From assembly GCF_026340255.1 (NCBI RefSeq), contig NZ_JAPEPJ010000001.1, forward strand, positions 1,853,001-1,917,000: DNA of 64,000 nucleotides, written 5' to 3'. Source of the DNA: Streptomyces sp. NBC_01408. Its GTDB lineage: Bacteria > Actinomycetota > Actinomycetes > Streptomycetales > Streptomycetaceae. Shown here one piece after another: positions 27,387 through 36,740 of this stretch (its first letter is position 1; the number at the start of each line of letters is the position of its first letter). The notes under the pieces are model-generated. The model was not told the origin of the DNA. It was given only the letters and a program-made list of their open reading frames with translations, and ran no database searches. The position numbers and the translations under genes are program-made.

Positions 27387-27947
27387 GTGAACAAGAAGCT
27401 TGCGGCCGCATTGTCGGGCGGTGCGGTACTGATGCTCGTCCTGTCCGGCTGCGGCGGGGACGACAGCGACAAGAAGGCCGACGCCTGGGCCAAGAAGGTC
27501 TGCGACCAGTGGCAGCCCGAACTCAAGAAGATCGAGACGGCCAACGCGGAGATCAAGCGCGTGGCGTCGGAGAGCAGTAAGCCGGAGGAGGTCCAGCAGA
27601 CCGATTCGGCGGCGTTCGGCACCCAGTCCGAGTCGTACAAGAACATGGGGACGGCCCTGCAGAGCGCGGGAGTTCCGCCGGTGAAGAACGGCGAGGCGAC
27701 CCAGGCCGAAGCGGTCAAGGGCTTCGAGGCGACCTCCCAGGGCTACGCCGACCTGAAGACGAAGATGGACGCTCTCGACGCCAAGGACCAGACGAAGTTC
27801 GCCGAGGGGCTCAAGGAAGTGGCGGCCGGCCTCGAAGCGGCGTCGACGGGCGGCAAGGCAGCCCTCTCGCAGCTCAAGGCGGGCGGTCTGGATCAGGCGA
27901 TCAACAGCCAGAAGGGCTGCCAGGTGACGGCTCCGTCGCCCAAGTAG
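27387..27947 (+). CDS. Small secreted lipoprotein of unknown function
   Basis: A 186-residue protein with signal peptide and lipobox LVLSGCGG (lipidated Cys about residue 22). The mature part is Lys/Ala/Glu-rich, predicted mostly helical (KADAWAKKVCDQWQPELKKIE onward), with Cys near 39 and near the C-terminus that might pair. It is conserved next to hppA in Streptomyces as far as I recall, but no enzymatic motif is visible. GTG 27387 with AAGGGA upstream. Confidence 0.8.
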   Translation: MNKKLAAALSGGAVLMLVLSGCGGDDSDKKADAWAKKVCDQWQPELKKIETANAEIKRVASESSKPEEVQQTDSAAFGTQSESYKNMGTALQSAGVPPVKNGEATQAEAVKGFEATSQGYADLKTKMDALDAKDQTKFAEGLKEVAAGLEAASTGGKAALSQLKAGGLDQAINSQKGCQVTAPSPK

Positions 27948-27976
27948 TGCCGCAGTGAGCCGCTGACGGCGCGCCG

Positions 27977-28021
27977 GACAGGGCGGCCGGGGTCCCGGAA
28001 AGGGGCCGCGGCCGCCCTGTC
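27977..28021 (+). terminator. Hairpin terminator after the lipoprotein gene
   Basis: GACAGGGCGGCC (27977-27988) pairs with GGCCGCCCTGTC (28010-28021), a perfect 12-bp stem with a 21-nt loop that can fold further. Confidence 0.75.
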
Positions 28022-28134
28022 GCACACCCGGGAGCGGGCAGCCGCGCCGGTGTCCGTGACCGCGGCCGCGACCCTGCCCACGCCGACGCCCGCGCGGCGC
28101 ACGGATTGTCGGCTCCAGCGGACACAATGGACCG

Positions 28135-29670
28135 GTGAGTACCACCAGCCTTCCCTCGCCCGTCCACGCCGCCGGACTCCGCGAAGCCCTGCTCGCCGCC
28201 GGCTTCACCGCCGACGGGCTGCTCGAGCTGCTCGGCGCCCCCGCCTACGCCGCACTGGCCCGCAGCGAGACCGTGCCCGCCCTGCGCGCCACGCGTGGGG
28301 ACGGCCCGCTCGCGGCCCTGGTCCGGCTGTTCCTGCTCCAGCAGCCCGTGCCGTACGTGCACGCCGGGGCCGCCCTGCCCGTCGAGGCGGCGCTGGCCGA
28401 CGGCTGGCTGCGGCGCGAGGGCGACGAGGTGCACGCCACCGTCGACGTACGCCCGTACGGCGGTCCCGGCGGCGAGGACTGGTTCATCGTCTCCGACCTC
28501 GGCTGCGCCGTCGGCGGGGCCGGCGGGATCGGCAGCCGTGAGGAGGGCGTGGTCCTCGGTGTCGGCGGGGCGTCCACGACCCTGGCCGGGATCACCGTGC
28601 GCACCCCGGTCGGCTCCGCCCTCGACGTCGGTACCGGCTCGGGGATCCAGGCGCTGCACGCCGCCCAGCACGCCACCCGGGTCACCGCCACCGACGTCAA
28701 CCCCCGGGCCCTGGGGTTCACCCGGTTGACGCTGGCGCTGTCCGGGGCACCGGAGGCCGAGCTGCTCGCCGGGTCGCTCTTCGAGCCGGTCGGCGAGGCG
28801 ACGTACGACCTGATCGTGTCGAACCCGCCGTTCGTGATCTCCCCGGGCGCCCGGCTCACGTACCGGGACGGCGGCATGGGCGGCGACGACCTGTGCCGGA
28901 GCCTGGTCCAGGAGGCCGGTGCGCGGCTCAACCCGGGCGGGTACGCGCAGTTCCTCGGCAACTGGCAGCACGTGGAGGGCGAGGACTGGCGCGACCGGCT
29001 CCGCTCCTGGGTGCCGCGCGGCTGCGACGCCTGGATCGTGCAGCGTGACGTGCAGGACGTGACGCAGTACGCGGAGCTGTGGCTGCGGGACGCCGGCGAC
29101 CACCGTTCCGACCCCGCCGAGTACGCCGGGCGGTACGAGGACTGGCTGGACGAGTTCGAGGCCCGCAAGACCAAGTCCGTCGGCTTCGGCTGGATCACCT
29201 TGCGCCGGTCGGATGCGGCCGAGCCCTCGATCGTGATCGAGGAATGGCCGCACTCGGTGGAGCAGCCGCTCGGTGAGAGCGTCCTGGCCCACTTCGCCCG
29301 CCAGGACTACCTGCGGGAGCACGACGACGCCGCCCTGCTGGAGGGTTACTTCCTGCTCGGTGCGGAAGTGGTCCAGGAGCAGGTCGGCGCGCCCGGCGCG
29401 GAGGATCCGGAACACGTCGTACTGCGCCAGCACCGCGGGATGCGGCGCGCCACCAAGGTCGACACGGTCGGTGCCGGCTTCGCCGGAGTGTGTGACGGGT
29501 CACTGAGCGCGGGCCGGATCCTGGACGCGATCGCCCAGCTGGTGCAGGAGGATCCGGTCGTCCTGCGCGACCGGACGCCGGAGGCCATCCGGATGCTGAT
29601 CGAGCAGGGCTTCCTGGAGCCCGTACGGCCCGTTCCGGAATCCGGGCAGGACGCCGGCCAGGGCGGGTGA
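28135..29670 (+). CDS. Class I SAM-dependent methyltransferase (DUF7059/DUF7782 architecture)
   Basis: A 511-residue actinobacterial methyltransferase. SAM-binding motif DVGTGSGIQALH near residue 163, acidic TATDVNPRAL, and catalytic SNPPF near 230, the NPPY-type motif of enzymes that methylate an amide or amino nitrogen (PrmC/RsmC/N6-adenine group). An N-terminal DUF7059-like region precedes it and a C-terminal region of about 180 residues follows. The substrate is unknown. GTG 28135 lies six bases after CACAAT, so the mRNA may be leaderless. Confidence 0.82.
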   Translation: MSTTSLPSPVHAAGLREALLAAGFTADGLLELLGAPAYAALARSETVPALRATRGDGPLAALVRLFLLQQPVPYVHAGAALPVEAALADGWLRREGDEVHATVDVRPYGGPGGEDWFIVSDLGCAVGGAGGIGSREEGVVLGVGGASTTLAGITVRTPVGSALDVGTGSGIQALHAAQHATRVTATDVNPRALGFTRLTLALSGAPEAELLAGSLFEPVGEATYDLIVSNPPFVISPGARLTYRDGGMGGDDLCRSLVQEAGARLNPGGYAQFLGNWQHVEGEDWRDRLRSWVPRGCDAWIVQRDVQDVTQYAELWLRDAGDHRSDPAEYAGRYEDWLDEFEARKTKSVGFGWITLRRSDAAEPSIVIEEWPHSVEQPLGESVLAHFARQDYLREHDDAALLEGYFLLGAEVVQEQVGAPGAEDPEHVVLRQHRGMRRATKVDTVGAGFAGVCDGSLSAGRILDAIAQLVQEDPVVLRDRTPEAIRMLIEQGFLEPVRPVPESGQDAGQGG

Positions 29671-29802
29671 CCGGGCTCCGGAAACCGGCCGGATCCATGA
29701 TGTAACCCTGGGTTCGGCTCCCGTACCCCTAGGGCTGGCAGGCTCCCCGACAGCTGGATCCGGGGGGATCCGGGGAGCGGCCCAGGGGCAAAGGGGAACG
29801 GC

Positions 29803-30000
29803 ATGGAATCCGGCCCGGCGATCTTCGCGGCGACCGTGTTCCTGCTGTTCGGAGCCGCTCTGCTGGCCTGGACGGGGGCGCGCACCCTGCACCGTGCGCC
29901 GGTGGCAGAAGGTGTGCGCCCCGTCTTGGCCGTACCCCTGGCGCTCCTCGCCGGCGGGGGCTCGCTGGCACTCGGAGTGTGGTGCCTCGGGAGGCTCTGA
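29803..30000 (+). CDS. Small two-helix membrane protein
   Basis: 65 residues forming two hydrophobic helices, AIFAATVFLLFGAALLAW and VLAVPLALLAGGGSLALGVWCL, joined by a short basic loop. ATG 29803 has AAAGGGGAACGG shortly upstream and the codons are G/C-ending, so it is probably real. No function can be inferred. It lies between the methyltransferase and topA. Confidence 0.65.
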   Translation: MESGPAIFAATVFLLFGAALLAWTGARTLHRAPVAEGVRPVLAVPLALLAGGGSLALGVWCLGRL

Positions 30001-30278
30001 CACGGCAGCCCGGACCGGCGTGGATCCGGCCGGGAACCGCACGTGGGAGCAGGTGCGCGGAGGCTGGCGAGGGCGGGGCCAGACGGCCCCCCGGCCACCC
30101 CGCCCGGTGATCGGGAACGGTCCGGCGCGGCATCCGGGCGGCAGAAACGGCACTTGTCGGGTTACCGTTCGAGTGGCCGTTGCGGGCTTGTGCCGTTTGA
30201 CACGGGGGCGGGTTGTACCGTCACACTCCGCAGCGTCGCCGTATCGCGACCGAGTGCCGACCGGAGAGAAGAGCCAAG

Positions 30279-33128
30279 TTGTCCCCGACTAGCGAGACCG
30301 CAAAGGGCGGCCGCCGACTCGTCATCGTCGAGTCCCCTGCCAAGGCGAAGACGATCAAGGGCTACCTCGGCCCTGGATACGTCGTCGAGGCGAGCGTCGG
30401 GCACATCCGTGACCTCCCGAACGGCGCGGCCGAGGTTCCCGACAAGTACACCGGCGAGGTCCGCCGTCTCGGCGTGGACGTCGAGCACGACTTCGCGCCG
30501 ATCTACGTCGTCAATGCCGATAAGAAGGCCCAGGTCAGGAAGCTCAAGGAGCTGCTGGCCGAGTCCGACGAACTCTTCCTCGCCACCGATGAGGACCGCG
30601 AGGGCGAAGCCATCGCGTGGCACCTGCAGGAAGTCCTCAAGCCCAAGGTCCCCGTCCACCGGATGGTCTTCCACGAGATCACCAAGGACGCGATCCGCGA
30701 CGCCGTCGCCAACCCGCGCGAGCTGAACCAGCGCATGGTCGACGCCCAGGAGACCCGCCGCATCCTCGACCGCCTCTACGGCTACGAGGTCTCGCCGGTC
30801 CTGTGGAAGAAGGTCATGCCGCGACTGTCGGCCGGCCGCGTCCAGTCGGTGGCCACCCGCATGGTCGTCGAGCGGGAGCGCGAGCGCATCGCCTTCCGGT
30901 CCGCCGAGTACTGGGACCTGACCGGAACCTTCTCCACCGGCCGCGCCGGTGACGCCTCCGACCCGTCCACGCTGGTCGCCCGCCTGAACACGGTGGACGG
31001 CAAGCGCGTCGCGCAGGGCCGCGACTTCGGCTCGACCGGGCAGCTCAAGAGCGAGGTGCTGCACCTCGACGAGGCGAACGCCCGGGCCCTGGCCGCCGCG
31101 CTGGCCGACACCTCGTTCGCCGTCCGGTCGGTCGAGTCCAAGCCGTACCGCCGCTCCCCGTACGCCCCGTTCCGTACGACGACGCTCCAGCAGGAGGCCT
31201 CGCGCAAGCTGGGCTTCGGTGCGAAGTCGACCATGCAGGTGGCGCAGAAGCTGTACGAGAACGGCTTCATCACCTACATGCGTACGGACTCCACGACCCT
31301 GTCCGACACCGCCGTGTCGGCGGCTCGGGCGCAGGTCACGCAGCTGTACGGCGCCGACTACCTGCCGGAGAAGCCGCGCGTCTACGCGGGCAAGGTCAAG
31401 AACGCCCAGGAGGCGCACGAGGCGATCCGCCCCTCGGGTGATCGTTTCCGCACCCCGGCCGAGACGGGTCTGACCGGCGACCAGTTCCGCCTCTACGAGC
31501 TCATCTGGAAGCGGACCGTCGCCTCCCAGATGAAGGACGCGGTCGGCAACTCCGTCACCGTGAAGATCGGCGGACGGGCCTCGGACGGCCGGGACGCCGA
31601 ATTCACCGCCTCCGGCAAGACGATCACCTTCCACGGCTTCATGAAGGCCTACGTCGAGGGCGCGGACGACCCGAACGCGGAGCTCGACGACCGCGAGAAG
31701 CGCCTGCCGCAGGTCGCGGAGGGCGACGCGCTCGCCGCCGAGGAGATCACGGCGGACGGGCACTCGACCAAGCCGCCGGCCCGGTACACCGAGGCCTCGC
31801 TGGTCAAGGAGCTCGAAGAGCGGGAGATCGGCCGCCCGTCGACGTACGCGTCGATCATCGGCACGATCCTCGACCGCGGGTACGTCTTCAAGAAGGGCAC
31901 GGCGCTCGTGCCGTCCTTCCTGTCGTTCGCCGTGGTGAACCTGCTGGAGACGCACTTCGGCCGGCTCGTCGACTACGACTTCACCGCGAAGATGGAGGAC
32001 GACCTCGACCGCATCGCGCGGGGCGAGGCCCAGTCCGTGCCGTGGCTGAAGCGGTTCTACTTCGGCTCGGAGGACGCGACCGAGGTCGTACCGGCCGACG
32101 GTGACCACCTCGGCGGCCTGAAGGAGCTGGTCACGGACCTGGGCGCGATCGACGCCCGGGAGATCTCCTCCTTCCCGGTCGGCGAGGGCATCGTGCTGCG
32201 CGTCGGCCGCTACGGGCCGTACGTGGAGCGCGGCGAGAAGGACGCGGAGGGCCACCAGCGGGCCGACGTACCGGACGACATGGCTCCGGACGAGCTGACG
32301 GTCGAGTACGCGGAGGAGCTGTTTGCGAAGCCGAGCGGCGAGTTCGAGCTCGGCAAGGACCCGGTCAGCGGGAACGAGATCGTCGCCAAGGACGGCCGCT
32401 ACGGCCCGTACGTGACGGAGATCCTCCCCGAGGGCACGCCGAAGACGGGCAAGAACGCGGTCAAGCCGCGGACGGCCTCCCTCTTCAAGTCGATGACCCT
32501 CGACACGGTCACCCTCGACGACGCGCTCAAGCTGATGTCGCTGCCGCGCGTGGTCGGCGCGGACGCGGAGGGCGTGGAGATCACGGCCCAGAACGGCCGC
32601 TACGGCCCGTACCTGAAGAAGGGCACGGACTCGCGGTCCCTGGAGACCGAGGACCAGCTCTTCTCGATCACGCTGGACGAGGCCCTGGCGATCTACGCGC
32701 AGCCCAAGCAGCGCGGCCGGGCCGCGGCCAAGCCGCCGCTGAAGGAGCTGGGCACCGACCCGGTGAGCGAGAAGCCGGTGGTGGTCAAGGACGGCCGCTT
32801 CGGGCCGTACGTGACGGACGGCGAGACGAACGCGACGCTGCGGCGGGACGACGACGTCGAGACGATCACGCCGGAGCGCGGCTACGAGCTGCTCGCTGAG
32901 AAGCGGGCGAAGACCCCCGCCAAGAAGACGGCGAAGAAGGCCCCCGCCAAGAAGGCCCCGGCGAAGAAGGCGACGGCGACGAAGACCGCCGCCGCGAAGA
33001 AGACGACGGCGGCCAAGAAGCCCACCACGGCCGCGAAGAAGACGACGGCCAAGACCACCACGGCCAAGACCGCAACGGCCAAGAAGACGGCGGCGAAGAA
33101 GACGGCCGCCGCCCCGGCGGACGAGTAG
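30279..33128 (+). CDS. topA: DNA topoisomerase I (type IA)
   Basis: Relaxes negatively supercoiled DNA. About 949 residues. TOPRIM domain begins LVIVESPAKAKTIKGYLG with acidic triad DEDREGEAI; catalytic Tyr in GFITYMRTDS near residue 332. The C-terminus has several topoisomerase I CTD repeats (GRYGPYV/GRFGPYV) instead of Zn fingers, then a Lys/Ala-rich tail of about 75 residues (KKAPAKK-type), typical of Streptomyces TopA and linked to processivity. TTG 30279 is chosen because GGAGAG lies 12 bases upstream and it gives the known start LSPTSETAKGG; TTG 30213 is unlikely. A TTGACA hexamer at 30197-30202 may belong to its promoter. Confidence 0.95.
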   Translation: MSPTSETAKGGRRLVIVESPAKAKTIKGYLGPGYVVEASVGHIRDLPNGAAEVPDKYTGEVRRLGVDVEHDFAPIYVVNADKKAQVRKLKELLAESDELFLATDEDREGEAIAWHLQEVLKPKVPVHRMVFHEITKDAIRDAVANPRELNQRMVDAQETRRILDRLYGYEVSPVLWKKVMPRLSAGRVQSVATRMVVERERERIAFRSAEYWDLTGTFSTGRAGDASDPSTLVARLNTVDGKRVAQGRDFGSTGQLKSEVLHLDEANARALAAALADTSFAVRSVESKPYRRSPYAPFRTTTLQQEASRKLGFGAKSTMQVAQKLYENGFITYMRTDSTTLSDTAVSAARAQVTQLYGADYLPEKPRVYAGKVKNAQEAHEAIRPSGDRFRTPAETGLTGDQFRLYELIWKRTVASQMKDAVGNSVTVKIGGRASDGRDAEFTASGKTITFHGFMKAYVEGADDPNAELDDREKRLPQVAEGDALAAEEITADGHSTKPPARYTEASLVKELEEREIGRPSTYASIIGTILDRGYVFKKGTALVPSFLSFAVVNLLETHFGRLVDYDFTAKMEDDLDRIARGEAQSVPWLKRFYFGSEDATEVVPADGDHLGGLKELVTDLGAIDAREISSFPVGEGIVLRVGRYGPYVERGEKDAEGHQRADVPDDMAPDELTVEYAEELFAKPSGEFELGKDPVSGNEIVAKDGRYGPYVTEILPEGTPKTGKNAVKPRTASLFKSMTLDTVTLDDALKLMSLPRVVGADAEGVEITAQNGRYGPYLKKGTDSRSLETEDQLFSITLDEALAIYAQPKQRGRAAAKPPLKELGTDPVSEKPVVVKDGRFGPYVTDGETNATLRRDDDVETITPERGYELLAEKRAKTPAKKTAKKAPAKKAPAKKATATKTAAAKKTTAAKKPTTAAKKTTAKTTTAKTATAKKTAAKKTAAAPADE

Positions 33129-33143
33129 CCTCCGGCAGGTCTT

Positions 33144-33178
33144 GGGCAGGGCCCGTGCGCTTCGCACGGGCCCTGCCC
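33144..33178 (+). terminator. Terminator after topA
   Basis: GGGCAGGGCCCGTGCG (33144-33159) and its exact complement (33163-33178) form a 16-bp stem closing a CTT loop, 16 bases after the topA stop. Confidence 0.9.
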
Positions 33179-33226
33179 CTTTCCGGGCAGAATGCAGCCC
33201 CGTCGGCGTTCGAGGCACGGGGGCTC

Positions 33227-33286
33227 GGGGGCAGCGCCCCCGCAACGCCGCCGCACTCGGGCCCGGGGTCGCGGGGCGGAGCCCCG
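33227..33286. repeat. Streptomyces-type intergenic GC palindromes
   Basis: GGGGGC-AGC-GCCCCC at 33227-33241 and CGGGGC-GGA-GCCCCG at 33272-33286. Small G/C-palindromes of this design recur between Streptomyces genes; a related form appears in the 62 kb repeats. Function unknown. Confidence 0.6.
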
Positions 33287-33365
33287 GAAGAGTTGGGTCC
33301 GGGGTCACACCCGGGGTTGTCCACAGGCTTCCGCACCCGCCAAGCGCAGCGGATAGGCTGGGCGG

Positions 33366-36300
33366 ATGACGCGAGCCGAGCAGCCAACGGTCGTGACCGC
33401 CCCCGCGAACCCCACCTACGACGAAGCCCTAGCCGCGGATTCCCGCGAGCGAGCGGTGCGCGCCCTGCTGCGCACCCCCGGGCTGCGCCGGCTGTGGAGC
33501 GCCCAGCTGGTGAGCGGCATCGGCGATGCCCTGGCCCTGTTGGTGCTGGTGCTGCTGGCCTACCAGGCGGCCGTCTCCGAGGCGGCCTTCGGCGGCGGAT
33601 ACCGCGGGGCCGCCCTCGCCGTCGCCGTCGTCTTCGGGGTCCGGGTCCTCGCCACCCTGCTCTTCGGCGCGGTCCTCCTCGGCCCGCTGTCGGCCCTCGT
33701 CGCCCCCGGCGGCAAGCTGGACCGGCGCTGGACGATGATCGGCGCCGACGGCATCCGCCTCGGACTCTTCGTCGTCGCCCCGCTCTGGCTCGACTGGATC
33801 CCGGCCCACGCGCTGACCGCCCTGCTGGCCACCGTGTTCGTCTCCGGCGCCGCCGAGCGGCTGTGGAGCCTGGCCAAGGACAGCGCCGCTCCCGCCCTGC
33901 TGCCCACGCCGCCGCCGGAAGGGGCGACCGTACGGCCGCTCCCCGACCACCTCGACGCGCTGCGCCGCCTGACCCTGCGCACCTCCTTCGCCGCGCTGCC
34001 CGTCGCGGCGGCCGCGCTGCTCGCCGCGACCCTGGTCGGCAAGGCCCTCGGCCTCGGCGTCGGCTGGTTCGCCGACAACGAGGCCGCGCTCGGCTCGTAC
34101 GTCGCCTCCGGCCTCTTCGCGGCCTCGGTCTCGCTGGTGCTCCCGCTGGTCCTGCCGGGTACGAAGACCCCGCGCCCGCGTTCCCCGCTGGAGGGCCTGC
34201 GGGCACCCAAGGCGGGCGACCGGCCCGACAGGGGCCGTACGGGCGTCATCCCGCTCCTCGTCCTGGCCTGCGCGGCGGTCGCCGCAGCGGTGTCCTCGGC
34301 TGCGGCCGTGGCCGTACTGCACGCCTTCGACCTGGGCGGCGGCCCGGCCTCCTTCGCACTGATGGTCCTGGCGCTGCTCGGCGGCACCGCCGCCGGCATC
34401 CGCGCCACCCAGGCCGGCAAGGTGCTGCCCGCGCTGTCACGGCGCCGCCTGCTGGCCCTCGCCATAGCGGTGACGGGCCTCGCCCTGCTGCTGACCGGCC
34501 TGGTCCCGGACACCGCGACCGTGCTGTTCCTGGCGCTGCTCGCCGGCACCGCCGCGGGCGTCGCGGCCAACACCGGCCACACCCTGCTGGACCTGGAGAC
34601 CGAGGAGTTCCGCCGGGCCCGGGTCACCGAGCACCTCCAGGCCGTCGTGCGGGTGGCCGTGGCCGTAGGTGCCGTCGCCGCGCCGGCCGTGGCCGCGTTG
34701 ATCGGCCCGCACCGGCTGACCGGCGCCGAGGGCGTCTTCTCGCACGGCGGCGCCGCCTTCACGCTGATGCTGGTCGGCGCCCTGCTGCTGCCGGTCGCCG
34801 TGGTGGTGTTCGCCAAGGCCGACGACCGCGGCGGCGTACCCCTGCGGCGCGACCTGCGCGAGGCCCTGCGGGGCGGGGAGCCGCTCCAGGCGGCCTCTGC
34901 CACCGGCTTCTTCATCGCCATGGAGGGCGGCGACGGAGCGGGCAAGTCCACCCAGGTGGAGGCGCTGGCCGACTGGATAAGGGGCAAGGGCCACGAGGTC
35001 GTCGTGACGCGCGAGCCGGGGGCCACTCCGGTGGGCAAGCGGCTGCGCTCGATCCTGCTCGACGTGTCCTCGGCCGGGCTGTCGAACCGCGCCGAGGCAC
35101 TGCTGTACGCCGCGGACCGGGCGGAACACGTGGACACGGTGGTCCGCCCCGCCCTGGAGCGCGGCGCCGTGGTCATCTCGGACCGGTACATCGACTCCTC
35201 GGTGGCCTACCAGGGCGCCGGACGCGACCTCTCCCCGACCGAGATCGCCCGGATCTCGCGCTGGGCCACCGACGGGCTCGTCCCGAACCTGACCGTGCTC
35301 CTCGACGTATCGCCGGAGGCGGCGCGGGAGCGGTTCACGGAGGCGCCGGACCGGCTGGAGTCGGAGCCGGCGGAGTTCCACCAGCGGGTGCGGGCCGGTT
35401 TCCTGACGCTGGCCGCGGCCGACCCCGGCCGCTACCTCGTCGTCGACGCCGGGCAGGACCCGGAGTCGGTCACCACCGTCGTACGCCACCGCCTGGACCG
35501 GATGCTTCCGCTCTCCGAGGCCGAGGTCGCCGCGCAGATCGAGGCGCGGCGGCTCGCCGAGGAGGAGGCCCGGCGGCGCGCCGAGGCCGAGGCGGCGCGC
35601 AAGGCGGAGGAGGAGCGGCTGCGGGCCGAGGAGGAAGCCCGGCTGGCGCGCGAGGCCGAGGCAGCCCGGATCAAGGCAGAGGCGGAGGCCGCCCGCAAGG
35701 CGGAGGAGGAACGCCGGCGGGCCGAGGAGGAAGCCCGTGCCCGGGCCGAGGCCGAGCGGCTGCGCGCCGAGGCCGAGGAGCGGGCCCGGGCGGCTGAGGA
35801 GGAGCGGCTGCGCCGGCAGGCCGAGGAGGAGTTCCGGCTGCGGGCCGAGGCCGAGGAACGCCGGCTGGAGAAGCAGCGGCGGGCGGAGGAGGCCCTGCTG
35901 AAGGCCGAGGAGGCGCGGCGGCTGGCGGAGGCCGCGGCGGCCGAGCTGGCGGCGAAGACAGCCGCGGCTGCTGCCGCGGCGGCGTCGGCGGCGTCGGCGG
36001 CCCCTGCGGTGGCCCCCGTGGCACCCCCGGCTCCGGCTGCTGCTCCGGCTCAGGCTCCGCGGGGGGCCGAGGTCCGCATGCGCAAGGACCCGCACCCGGA
36101 CGAGGCCGTCACGGTCGAGACCCCGATGGACAAGCGGACCGTCCGGCCGGACGACGTCACCCAGACGGTTCCGGTGCCGAAGCTTTCTCCGACCTCGGCC
36201 CCGACCTCGGCCCCGGCTCCGGCCTCGGCCGAGGAGACCACGGTGCTGCCGCCGGTCCGGGACGCCGACGAGACGGCCGTACTGCCGCCCGTGCGGCCGT

Positions 36301-36617
36301 CCGGTGCGTCCGCCCCGTCCGCCCCGCCCGCCCCGTCCGGCAGCCGGGGACCGGCCTCCGCGACGCGGCCCACGGCGCGGCGCCCCGAGGAGAACCCGGC
36401 CGACCGGGTCCCGCCCGGCATCTTCCGGGACACCGACAACGACCGGACCCGCGAGCTCCCGTCCCTCGGTGAGGACAGCAGGCCGCGCCGGTCGCGCTCC
36501 GACTGGGCCGAGGAGACCCCGCTGGACGATCTGCCGACACTGGCCGACGAACTGCTGGGCCGTCACCGGGACGACGAGGACCCCGAGGGCGAGGGCGGCG
36601 GGCCGCGCCGCCGCTGA
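33366..36617 (+). CDS. tmk: Fusion: MFS-like membrane domain + thymidylate kinase + coiled-coil tail
   Basis: A 1083-residue fusion. Residues about 30-490 are an MFS-like membrane domain with 10-12 hydrophobic helices; 513-715 are dTMP kinase, with P-loop IAMEGGDGAGKSTQ, DR-x motif SDRYIDSSVAYQGAGR and the LID region; 719-865 are a long Glu/Ala/Arg coiled coil (AEEEARRRAEAEAARKAEEE-type); the rest is Pro/Ala-rich and disordered. The kinase phosphorylates dTMP to dTDP for DNA synthesis. The membrane part could tether it; transport is unproven. ATG 33366 is six bases after a TAGGCT -10-like sequence, so the mRNA is likely leaderless. holB follows 123 bases on. Confidence 0.9.
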   Translation: MTRAEQPTVVTAPANPTYDEALAADSRERAVRALLRTPGLRRLWSAQLVSGIGDALALLVLVLLAYQAAVSEAAFGGGYRGAALAVAVVFGVRVLATLLFGAVLLGPLSALVAPGGKLDRRWTMIGADGIRLGLFVVAPLWLDWIPAHALTALLATVFVSGAAERLWSLAKDSAAPALLPTPPPEGATVRPLPDHLDALRRLTLRTSFAALPVAAAALLAATLVGKALGLGVGWFADNEAALGSYVASGLFAASVSLVLPLVLPGTKTPRPRSPLEGLRAPKAGDRPDRGRTGVIPLLVLACAAVAAAVSSAAAVAVLHAFDLGGGPASFALMVLALLGGTAAGIRATQAGKVLPALSRRRLLALAIAVTGLALLLTGLVPDTATVLFLALLAGTAAGVAANTGHTLLDLETEEFRRARVTEHLQAVVRVAVAVGAVAAPAVAALIGPHRLTGAEGVFSHGGAAFTLMLVGALLLPVAVVVFAKADDRGGVPLRRDLREALRGGEPLQAASATGFFIAMEGGDGAGKSTQVEALADWIRGKGHEVVVTREPGATPVGKRLRSILLDVSSAGLSNRAEALLYAADRAEHVDTVVRPALERGAVVISDRYIDSSVAYQGAGRDLSPTEIARISRWATDGLVPNLTVLLDVSPEAARERFTEAPDRLESEPAEFHQRVRAGFLTLAAADPGRYLVVDAGQDPESVTTVVRHRLDRMLPLSEAEVAAQIEARRLAEEEARRRAEAEAARKAEEERLRAEEEARLAREAEAARIKAEAEAARKAEEERRRAEEEARARAEAERLRAEAEERARAAEEERLRRQAEEEFRLRAEAEERRLEKQRRAEEALLKAEEARRLAEAAAAELAAKTAAAAAAAASAASAAPAVAPVAPPAPAAAPAQAPRGAEVRMRKDPHPDEAVTVETPMDKRTVRPDDVTQTVPVPKLSPTSAPTSAPAPASAEETTVLPPVRDADETAVLPPVRPSGASAPSAPPAPSGSRGPASATRPTARRPEENPADRVPPGIFRDTDNDRTRELPSLGEDSRPRRSRSDWAEETPLDDLPTLADELLGRHRDDEDPEGEGGGPRRR

Positions 36618-36740
36618 CGGTCTCGGCGGGGGCCGGGCGCGGATCGCCGGGCCCGGCACGGATTGTCGGTGGCACACGCCACACTGTGAACAGGGCACGG
36701 ACAGGGACAAAGACAGCGACAGGGAAAGGCGGTGGGCGCG

